A DNA stretch of 64,000 nt from JAMDEO01 sp963775295 (GTDB lineage: Bacteria > Actinomycetota > Thermoleophilia > RBG-16-64-13), in NCBI GenBank assembly GCA_963775295.1, contig CAVZIK010000006.1:3038001-3102000 (forward strand), read 5' to 3'. The notes below the pieces were generated by a model that worked only from the letters and a program-made list of their open reading frames with translations, was not told the DNA's origin and did not search any database. Position numbers and translations under genes: made by a program. Below are positions 58,258-64,000 of the stretch, piece by piece; position 1 is the stretch's first letter; every line of letters starts with the position of its first letter.

Positions 58258-59253
58258 TTGAAAGCAGTAGTGTTCGAGAAGTTTGGCGGACCCGAGGTCC
58301 TTCAATACATCGACCTTCCTATCCCCACCCCCGGTGAGGGGCAGGTACTCGTCAAGATGGCATCCGCCGGTGTCTGCAAGGCCGACTGGCGGGTCCGCAC
58401 CGGTCGTTGCCAATGGCTCGACGCCCCTTATCCCATCACCCTGGGCTACGAAGGGGCAGGACGCGTTGAGGCGCTGGGTCCGGGTGTCACCGGGCTCACC
58501 GTCGGACAGCCGGTCCACGTCCTGCACATGGCCTGCTACGGCACGTACACGGAGTACATGACCGTGACTGCCGACGATGTGGTGGAGATGCCCGAGGGTG
58601 TCGACTTCGACGCGGCCGCGGCTGCGTTTAACTACTTTGTCGCCTGGGGGCTGTTGAATCAGATCGTCGAAGCCAAGGAAGGCCAGTCGCTCTACATAGG
58701 GGGCGCGGCGGGGGGCGTCGGCACTGCCGTCATCCAATTGGCCCAACTGAGAGGCATGAACATCGTCGCCAGTGCAAGCACCGACGAGAAGTGCGACTAC
58801 CTCCGCAGGCTCGGCGTCGACGCGGTCTTCAACTACAAGAGTGAAGACGACGTCGAGACGGTCAGGCAGATCACGGGGCGCCGCGGGGTGGACTACGTGT
58901 ACGACCAAGTCGCCGGCCCCGAGTTCTGCCGTCAGTTCGACATGCTCGCTACGTATGGGCAGATCATTCTCTACAACTACCTGGGCGGGTATCCGGAGGA
59001 CAAGGAAATCATCCACATTCTCCAGAGCCGCTGCGAATACTGCTGGGGCATCAGATACTTCTCCATACACGTCCACGACACCGATCCCGAGGGCTTCAAG
59101 AAGGTAAAAAGGCAGGTGTTCGCCCTCATGGCCGACGGGAAGCTCAAGCCCCCAATCTATAAGGTACTGCCGCTGTCGGAAGCCGCATTGGCCCACCAGA
59201 TGATCGAGTCCGGGGAGGTGCTCGGTAAGCTCGTTCTGCATCCCGAGTTCTGA
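58258..59253 (+). CDS. Quinone oxidoreductase-like MDR protein (zinc-independent)
   Basis: A 331-residue medium-chain dehydrogenase from TTG at 58258, supported by AGGAGG seven bases upstream. KAVVFEKFGGPEVLQYIDLP, LGYEGAGRVEALGPGVTGLT and the NADP motif YIGGAAGGVGTAVIQLAQL match the QOR group. The structural zinc cysteines and the catalytic Cys-His pattern of alcohol dehydrogenases are absent (SAGVCKADW instead of CGTD). It probably reduces a quinone or enone with NADPH. Followed by a scrap of an EamA gene. Confidence 0.88.
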   Translation: MKAVVFEKFGGPEVLQYIDLPIPTPGEGQVLVKMASAGVCKADWRVRTGRCQWLDAPYPITLGYEGAGRVEALGPGVTGLTVGQPVHVLHMACYGTYTEYMTVTADDVVEMPEGVDFDAAAAAFNYFVAWGLLNQIVEAKEGQSLYIGGAAGGVGTAVIQLAQLRGMNIVASASTDEKCDYLRRLGVDAVFNYKSEDDVETVRQITGRRGVDYVYDQVAGPEFCRQFDMLATYGQIILYNYLGGYPEDKEIIHILQSRCEYCWGIRYFSIHVHDTDPEGFKKVKRQVFALMADGKLKPPIYKVLPLSEAALAHQMIESGEVLGKLVLHPEF

Positions 59254-59268
59254 TCCTGCCGCCGTGGT

Positions 59269-59428
59269 ATGACACCTGGGATTTGGGGATCTCTGGCCGC
59301 CCTCTCTTGGGGGACGGCCGACTTCACCGCTCGGTTCACGGCCGGGCCTTCGGATACGTGAATCGCGGTCCAAGTCGGACTGGATCGCGGCGGCTACCTT
59401 CGTTGGCGTGCTGACCCTGTCGGCGTAG
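59269..59428 (+). pseudogene. 5' scrap of an EamA-family transporter gene
   Basis: ATG at 59269 reads MTPGIWGSLAALSWGTADFT then ARFTAGPSDT and a stop at 59359. One frame over, RAFGYVN continues the likely original, and a later frame gives WIAAATFVGVLTLSA and a stop at 59426. WGxxAALSWGTADFxAR is a typical EamA first helix. It is a frameshifted remnant; nothing else occupies the 200-bp gap before the convergent ECF ATPase gene. Confidence 0.55.
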
Positions 59429-59451
59429 AGCGGGCTGAAACCGACGCTCTC

Positions 59452-60234
59452 CTAGCCAGGCGGGACCACAAACTTGTAGGGAAGCTCGAGATCGTTAGCG
59501 TCCAGCAGTTCGGAGTCCGCGAAGATTTCTTCTATAGGACCATCGGCAACCACGCGGCCTCTCGACAGCACCAAAGCCCGGGTACACATCTCGTACGCTA
59601 CCGGTAGGTCATGGGTAACGACGATCTTGGTTACAGGCAGCTCTGCGAGGATGTTGATGAGGTGCCGCCGCGCCTTGGGGTCGAGATTGGACGTGGGTTC
59701 GTCGAGCACCAGCACGTCAGGACGCATGGCGAGCACCGTGGCAGTGGCGATGCGCTTCTTTTCGCCGAACGACAACAGGTGGGCAGAGCGATCGGCGAAC
59801 TCCCTCATTCCCACGGCGGCGAGCGCCTCCAGCACTCGTTGCTCTATCTCCTGCTTACTCATTCCCATGTTGGACGGGCCGAAGGCCACGTCTTGTGCCA
59901 CCGTGTTGAGAAACAGCTGGTCCTCGGGGTCTTGGAACACGACTCCCACCCTGCGCCGAATCTCGCGGAGGGTCCGCTCCTCCACCGGCATCCCCATGAC
60001 ATGGATTGCACCTTCGCCCCGCAGGATTCCGTTGAGGTGGAGCAAGAGGGTCGACTTGCCGGCGCCGTTGGGACCGATCACGGCCACTGATTCGCCTGTT
60101 TCGATGGAGAAGCTCACCCCGCGCAGCGCTTCCGTGCCGTTGGGATAGGAGTAGCGCAATTCGCGCACTTCGACGGCAGGAACCGATACGACGGGCTCCG
60201 AGGCGCGCTCGGGCGCTGAGAGGTCGGGGCTCAT
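59452..60234 (-). CDS. cbiO: ECF/cobalt-nickel ABC transporter ATPase (CbiO)
   Basis: A 260-residue ABC ATPase: Walker A GPNGAGKST, Q-loop VVFQDPEDQLF, signature LLSFGEKKRIATATVL, Walker B PDVLVLDEPTSNLDPKARR, and H-loop VVTHDLP. VVFQDPEDQLFLNTVAQDV is typical of energy-coupling factor ATPases. It powers metal import with CbiQ and CbiM. It is the last gene of the regulator-cbiM-cbiQ-cbiO operon, 12 bp after cbiQ. Confidence 0.93.
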   Translation of the reverse strand: MSPDLSAPERASEPVVSVPAVEVRELRYSYPNGTEALRGVSFSIETGESVAVIGPNGAGKSTLLLHLNGILRGEGAIHVMGMPVEERTLREIRRRVGVVFQDPEDQLFLNTVAQDVAFGPSNMGMSKQEIEQRVLEALAAVGMREFADRSAHLLSFGEKKRIATATVLAMRPDVLVLDEPTSNLDPKARRHLINILAELPVTKIVVTHDLPVAYEMCTRALVLSRGRVVADGPIEEIFADSELLDANDLELPYKFVVPPG

Positions 60235-60246
60235 CAGGGTCCGATC

Positions 60247-61011
60247 CTAGATCGAGACCGCGACGCGGATGGCGACCATCGCGGCGACAAGCAGCCCCAG
60301 AAAAGCGATCTCGGCCCAACCGAACACGGCGGAAGAGGCCAGACCGACGGTACCCTCGTATCCCCGACTGATCATGGCCACATACACTCTCTCCCCTCGG
60401 TTGTAGCTGCGCAGAAACAGCGACCCCAGAACCCGGCCCAACATGGGCACGTTCCACAGCCACCGAGCCCGATAGTTCCTGGACTCCATCGCCCGCTGCA
60501 TGCGACGCAGTTCTTCGAGAAAGACGAAGCTGTAGCGATACATGAAGGACACCACGAGCACGAACATCTGCGGAACCCGCAGGCGCTGGAAACCCGCGAG
60601 CATGTCGGGGAAGGTCGTGGTCGATCCGAGAAGGATCATGCTGAGCACGCCCAGGATGGCTTTCGCGGCAGCGTTCCACAGAACCATCAGGCCGCTCGAG
60701 GTCACGTGAGAGACGCCAAGGCTGTATCCGCCGGACCCCGTCCGATCGAAGAATGGCAGGAAGACAGCAACCACGATCACAAAGGGGACAACAACGAGAA
60801 TCCGCTTCAGCACGTAGCGGGCGCCCAGTCGAGAGACGCCCACCAGAAAGACAAGGATTGCCGCGTAGATCACGAAAGCCCAGACCGCCCTGGCCGGCGT
60901 CGACACCACGATCACGGTGAACCCGATGAAGCCCACGATCTTCGCCCGGGGATCGAGCTTGTGGACCAGGCTACGCGTCTGATGTTCTTCAGCGAGGAAT
61001 TCTGTGGTCAC
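60247..61011 (-). CDS. cbiQ: ECF/cobalt-nickel transporter transmembrane protein (CbiQ)
   Basis: A 254-residue membrane protein from GTG at 61011 (GGAGG 12 bases upstream, somewhat far). HKLDPRAKIVGFIGFTVIVV is the standard N-terminal block, and RAMESRNYRAR and AMISRGYEGT are the two Ala-Arg-Gly-type coupling motifs that contact the ATPase. About five to six membrane helices. It links the ATPase to the metal-binding CbiM component. Confidence 0.9.
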   Translation of the reverse strand: MTTEFLAEEHQTRSLVHKLDPRAKIVGFIGFTVIVVSTPARAVWAFVIYAAILVFLVGVSRLGARYVLKRILVVVPFVIVVAVFLPFFDRTGSGGYSLGVSHVTSSGLMVLWNAAAKAILGVLSMILLGSTTTFPDMLAGFQRLRVPQMFVLVVSFMYRYSFVFLEELRRMQRAMESRNYRARWLWNVPMLGRVLGSLFLRSYNRGERVYVAMISRGYEGTVGLASSAVFGWAEIAFLGLLVAAMVAIRVAVSI

Positions 61012-61030
61012 GGGGTCAGATCGCCTCCGT

Positions 61031-62056
61031 CTATGCTGCTCCGCGCTGCGTATCACCCGGCCTGGAACTGGAGATACGGGCGCCGCGCCGTCCGACAGCC
61101 CTGCCCACGAAAAGAACCAGGACGAAAAGGACCACCGTCCCGACAGCACCGGCCACAGCGGTCGACACTGCCGCGCTGTGAATGCCGGGGAAGGAGTAAT
61201 CGGGGAAAGGAGAGAAGCTCCAAGCGGGTCGAGACGCGGCTGCCTGTTCGAATCCCTTGGCCGCGGCGACCTTCTCCAGCCCGTCGGGGGATGAAGAAGC
61301 GAACGGCGAGACGAAAACGGCCAAGGCCATCGCGACGGCCAGCGCCGCGAGCATCCATCCCATCAGCCTGCCGCGCTTGCCAAACGTCCGTGTCCGCCGC
61401 TCCGCGAACGAGGCGCCTGGATAATCGTAAGTCTTGACCAAATCCGGTCGTGTAGCGAGGACCGCACCAATCACTGTCGACGCAATGAGAGCCTCGCCGA
61501 TCCCGATGATCATATGCACCGAACTCATCGCCGGGAGGGCGATGGAAAGCGGGACCGTACCCGACAGGGTGAGCTCCAACGAGGCGGTAATCGACGCCAG
61601 CACCACTGACAGCCAAGAAGCGATCGCCACAGCGAAGAAATAGCCTGTGACGCTCTTTGGTAACAGCCGTTTGAGGCCGAGAAATATGAGATATCCCACC
61701 ACCCCGCCGATGATGGCCATATTGAACACGTTTGCCCCAAGGGCGGTGATGCCGCCATCGGCCATGACAAGCGCCTGAACTACCAGCACCGACGTCAGCA
61801 CGATGACGGCGGCGTACGGTCCAAGCAACACAGCCACCATCAGCGCCCCCAGAAAATGCCCGCTCGTGCCGCCCGCTACGGGAAAGTTGAGCATCTGGGC
61901 GGCGAACACAAAGGCCGCGGTCACACCCAGTAAGGGAACCATACGTTCGTTGAGTTGGCGCGTGGCCTTCTTGATCGAGAGAGCAATGGCTCCAAACGAG
62001 ACCGCGCCGGTCACCGCCGCCACGGGAAGATCGACAAAACCATCGGGGATGTGCAT
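61031..62056 (-). CDS. cbiM: Cobalt/nickel transporter CbiM with CbiN-like C-terminus
   Basis: A 341-residue fusion. The exact N-terminus MHIPDGF places His2 for metal binding after processing, as in CbiM/NikM. GGTSGHFLGALMVAVLLGPY, ANVFNMAIIGGVVGYLIF and SVHMIIGIGEALIAS are core CbiM segments. The last about 110 residues (two helices around SPFASSSPDGLEKVAAAKGF and a proline-rich loop) resemble a CbiN/PDGLE part. It is the substrate-specific membrane unit. Its ATG overlaps the regulator stop (TGATG). The nearby Nur-type site favours nickel. Confidence 0.92.
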   Translation of the reverse strand: MHIPDGFVDLPVAAVTGAVSFGAIALSIKKATRQLNERMVPLLGVTAAFVFAAQMLNFPVAGGTSGHFLGALMVAVLLGPYAAVIVLTSVLVVQALVMADGGITALGANVFNMAIIGGVVGYLIFLGLKRLLPKSVTGYFFAVAIASWLSVVLASITASLELTLSGTVPLSIALPAMSSVHMIIGIGEALIASTVIGAVLATRPDLVKTYDYPGASFAERRTRTFGKRGRLMGWMLAALAVAMALAVFVSPFASSSPDGLEKVAAAKGFEQAAASRPAWSFSPFPDYSFPGIHSAAVSTAVAGAVGTVVLFVLVLFVGRAVGRRGARISSSRPGDTQRGAA

Positions 62057-62484
62057 CAGGTTCCTCCGCCCTGGCTGGGGCGACAGATCTCACATCGTCC
62101 AAAAACCGCCACCTCACGAATGGAGAACCTTTGTGCCCTCTCCAAAGCGTCGGCGAGCCCCCCGAGATCCTCCTCGTGAATGTGAACCACGGTCCCGCAT
62201 ACTTCGCAGACCAGATGGTGATGAGGCACTTCTTCCTCGACTTCGAACAGCCTCGTACCCGGTCCCAGGTGGGTCTCGCGTACGAGTCCAAGGCCGACCA
62301 ACAATTCCACGGTGCGGTAGACGGTAGAAAGGTTCACATTGGGAAAGGTCTGCTGGACCCGGGTACAGATCTGCTCCGCACTCAGATGGGCGTCCTGCGC
62401 TCGAAGCACGTCCCAGACCATGGTGCGCTGTGGGGTGAGTCGATACCCCTGCTCCTGAAGAGTGCGTGCAGCGTGATGCGTCAT
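62056..62484 (-). CDS. Fur-family regulator, probably nickel-responsive (Nur-like)
   Basis: A 142-residue Fur-family protein: winged helix QEQGYRLTPQRTMVWDVLRA, NLSTVYRTVELLVGLGLV; metal region GTRLFEVEEEVPHHHLVCEV; structural zinc pairs CEVC and CEIC. It represses metal-uptake genes when loaded with metal. First gene of the operon with cbiMQO, and a sequence matching the nickel-specific Nur box lies 5 bp before its start. The ATG at 62484 has only AAAAGA upstream, so the mRNA may be leaderless or weakly initiated. Confidence 0.88.
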   Translation of the reverse strand: MTHHAARTLQEQGYRLTPQRTMVWDVLRAQDAHLSAEQICTRVQQTFPNVNLSTVYRTVELLVGLGLVRETHLGPGTRLFEVEEEVPHHHLVCEVCGTVVHIHEEDLGGLADALERAQRFSIREVAVFGRCEICRPSQGGGT

Positions 62485-62488
62485 TCTT

Positions 62489-62505
62489 TTGCAAACTTAT
62501 CGCAA
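62489..62505. promoter_or_regulatory. Nur-box-like operator
   Basis: TTGCAA-ACTTA-TCGCAA agrees with the Streptomyces Nur box consensus TTGCAA-N5-TTGCAA at 11 of 12 positions. It overlaps the start region of the Fur-family gene, where binding would block its transcription and that of cbiMQO. Confidence 0.6.
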
Positions 62506-62710
62506 TAGCGTGTCTCTGTCAAACGCAAGTGGCCCGCGCTGTGCCTCCGTCCAACCGCGCTTTGCGACCACGCTTCCAACCTTTCGCCGGCCTTTACAAG
62601 AAGTTTATGATGCTCGGTGTAACCTACTGTTCAGGATCTAGCTACACTGCTGTCCACCCCCCTCCGGAGAGCAGGCACCCCCTAGCCCACGCTGGGTCCA
62701 AGCCCCTCAG

Positions 62711-62750
62711 GAGGGCGTCCGGATCGCCACCGGGCGCCCTCATTCTCTTT
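62711..62750 (+). terminator. Hairpin with T-rich tail before the HEAT-repeat gene
   Basis: GAGGGCG (62711-62717) pairs with CGCCCTC (62735-62741), with an inner CCGG/CCGG stem, followed by ATTCTCTTTT. It lies 19 bp before the HEAT-repeat ATG, and no plus-strand gene ends upstream. A leader attenuator is possible. The rest of the 284-bp gap (62485-62768) shows no gene. Confidence 0.45.
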
Positions 62751-62768
62751 TCGCGCTACCCTGGGCAA

Positions 62769-63491
62769 ATGAACTACGCTGAAGCACTCACCGTTGCCGC
62801 CGATGAAATCACGTACTTGCGAGAGCATTCGGGACTTCCCGGTCCGCGCGGCAACCTTGAACTGATGCAAGCAGCGGCCGACCTCGGCGACGAGGCACGA
62901 TTCCGCCTGTGGATAGCGACGGGGTCCGGTAAACAACCCACCGACGAATTCATCACGGCGTGCGGCGTCGTCGGGCTGGGACGCCTGGTGGCCGAGGGGA
63001 GAGATGAGTTGGTGCCCGAACTGCGCGACCATGCATCCGATGGTCGCTGGCGCGTCCGCGAGGCCGTGGCGATGGCCTTGCAACGGGTGGGCGATGCCGA
63101 CATGGACAAACTACTCGGGATAGCTCGGAAATGGGCGGAGGACGGCGCCTACGTTCAGCGGGCGGCGATCGCGGCCGTATCAGAGCCGCGGCTGCTTCGG
63201 AACCAGCCGGAGGCGCGTGCTGCCGTCGACATCGTCGACCGGGTGACGACTCTACTCGCCGCAAGGCATGAACGCCGATCCGAGGAGTTCCGAGTGCTGC
63301 GTCAGGCTTTGGGATACTGCTGGAGCGTGGTTGTCGCGAGCTATCCCAGCTACGGCAAGGCCGTCCTGGCAGGCTGGGCCGAATCCGCAGACCGTGATGT
63401 ACGCTGGATATTGCGAGAGAATCTGAAGAAGGCGCGGCTGGCGCGACTGGACCCGGAGTGGACTGCCGCCCTCAGGGAAAGACTGGGCTGA
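62769..63491 (+). CDS. HEAT-repeat/DNA-alkylation-repeat-like helical protein
   Basis: A 240-residue, all-helical protein taken from ATG at 62769; an upstream continuation of the frame is non-coding. Repeating helix pairs, e.g. LVPELRDHASDGRWRVREAV, AMALQRVGD, KWAEDGAYVQRAAIAAVSEP, VLAGWAESADRDVRWILREN, match HEAT-like repeats as in AlkD-type and phycocyanin-lyase-like folds. The Arg/Trp-bearing repeats (RWRVREA, VRWILRENLKKARL) recall DNA alkylation repeat proteins. Function unknown. Confidence 0.75.
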   Translation: MNYAEALTVAADEITYLREHSGLPGPRGNLELMQAAADLGDEARFRLWIATGSGKQPTDEFITACGVVGLGRLVAEGRDELVPELRDHASDGRWRVREAVAMALQRVGDADMDKLLGIARKWAEDGAYVQRAAIAAVSEPRLLRNQPEARAAVDIVDRVTTLLAARHERRSEEFRVLRQALGYCWSVVVASYPSYGKAVLAGWAESADRDVRWILRENLKKARLARLDPEWTAALRERLG

Positions 63492-63599
63492 CCGGAAGCT
63501 TCAAGAGGGCTTTGGGTTATTTATCCGGCCATTGACCCGTTGGGCCAAGAGTAATATGCTCGGCTTGGATCGTTCGACCCGTGAACATCTGGAGATTGC

Positions 63600-64000
63600 A
63601 TGAGCCGAACTCAAAGCCTGATCGCCAGCAACGTCAGCGAGAAACCGATAGAGCAAACCAGGGCGAGTGACAGCGCCCGGCGTTTGGTTCTCGCCCTCGT
63701 CTTCAGCGGCGAGATGGGTCCCGGCGACAGGCTGCCCTCGGAGCGGGAACTGGCCGCCCAATTGGGCATCTCCCGCATTACGTTGCGCGAAGGGCTTAAA
63801 TCCTTGGAGGCGGCTGGCTATCTCGTGACCAAGGTGGGTGCACACGGCGGTACACGGATAAATGATCTTCCGGCTTTGGAAAGGTGTTTCGCGGAGTGGA
63901 CCCGCGCCCACGGCGATCAGCTGGACAGCCTGCTCGAATATCACAGCATTATCGAGACGGCGATAGCTTCTCTGGCGGCGGAAAGGCGCACCGACGAAGA
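63600..64000 (+). CDS. GntR-family (FadR-type) regulator, 3' end beyond the window
   Basis: ATG at 63600 follows GGAG at five-base spacing. About 133 codons are visible. The winged helix is RLVLALVFSGEMGPGDRLPS, ERELAAQLGISRITLREGLK, SLEAAGYLVTKVGAHGGTRI, the GntR pattern. Then comes the start of a helical ligand domain (LLEYHSIIETAIASLAAERR), typical of the FadR/FCD subfamily. Such regulators respond to organic acids. Its targets lie outside the window. Confidence 0.9.
   Translation, partial: MSRTQSLIASNVSEKPIEQTRASDSARRLVLALVFSGEMGPGDRLPSERELAAQLGISRITLREGLKSLEAAGYLVTKVGAHGGTRINDLPALERCFAEWTRAHGDQLDSLLEYHSIIETAIASLAAERRTDE

Noticed and set aside
1..64000. Insertion sequences, prophage, CRISPR arrays, tRNA or rRNA genes
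   Set aside because: No transposase, integrase, phage structural gene, repeat-spacer array or RNA gene signature was recognised on either strand by reading.

Overview
This is a high-GC window (roughly 60-65 percent by eye) with closely packed genes, many GTG and TTG starts, and frequent 4-base ATGA overlaps. Exported lipoproteins carry Thr/Ser-rich linkers after the lipobox. Corrinoid methyltransferases, 4Fe-4S proteins, an iron-sulfur flavoprotein and a UbiD-type decarboxylase sit beside high-GC Gram-positive style genes (SipW/TasA, SHOCT, ECF nickel/cobalt importer, M15 and NlpC/P60 wall hydrolases). Together these suggest an anaerobic or facultative deep-branching actinobacterium (Actinomycetota). 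That placement is inference; no rRNA or tRNA gene was seen.

Layout. 1-6.7 kb: a catabolic unit on the minus strand (iron alcohol dehydrogenase, 3-hydroxyisobutyrate dehydrogenase family enzyme, SAF-domain oxidoreductase, TRAP transporter dctPQM). 7.0-8.8 kb: a NarL-type kinase and a regulator placed tail to tail. 10-15.6 kb: a surface-fibre locus (two SipW-type signal peptidases, one fused to a substrate-like domain, a TasA-like protein, a lone GGDEF protein) and galE. 15.5-17 kb: an intact yefM-yoeB module beside wreckage of two more toxin-antitoxin systems. 17-29 kb: a Cys-His-Asp protein of unknown function, a DUF2079 membrane protein, an epimerase, two 4Fe-4S proteins, a PQQ-type propeller lipoprotein, an aquaporin, a B12-binding radical SAM enzyme and a secreted phosphoesterase. 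29.5-34.4 kb: a corrinoid methyltransferase pair, an iron-sulfur flavoprotein, and a decayed second copy of the pair. 34.5-40.4 kb: a branched-chain-type ABC importer whose LivM, LivG and LivF parts form one open frame, with a divergent TetR gene. 40.4-48.3 kb: an acetoin-dehydrogenase-like operon (short-chain dehydrogenase, E1 alpha, E1 beta, E2, E3, zinc alcohol dehydrogenase, ATP pyrophosphatase) with a visible promoter, palindromic operator and leader terminator. 48.3-51.6 kb: a second short-chain dehydrogenase and a hydroxyarylic acid decarboxylase pair. 51.8-59.4 kb: wall hydrolases, LarE, assorted oxidoreductases and EamA transporter relics. 59.4-62.5 kb: a Fur-family regulator with a cobalt/nickel ECF importer and a site matching the Nur box. 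The window closes with a HEAT-repeat protein and the start of a FadR-type GntR regulator.

Two themes recur. First, anaerobic metabolism of small organic compounds, with metal and corrinoid supply: nickel/cobalt import, LarE, B12 enzymes and Fe-S proteins. Second, many gene fossils: frameshifted, truncated or tiny homologous scraps of ferredoxin, radical SAM, EamA, URO-D, corrinoid-protein and toxin-antitoxin genes lie between intact genes. This implies recent gene turnover, although assembly errors could explain some single frameshifts.
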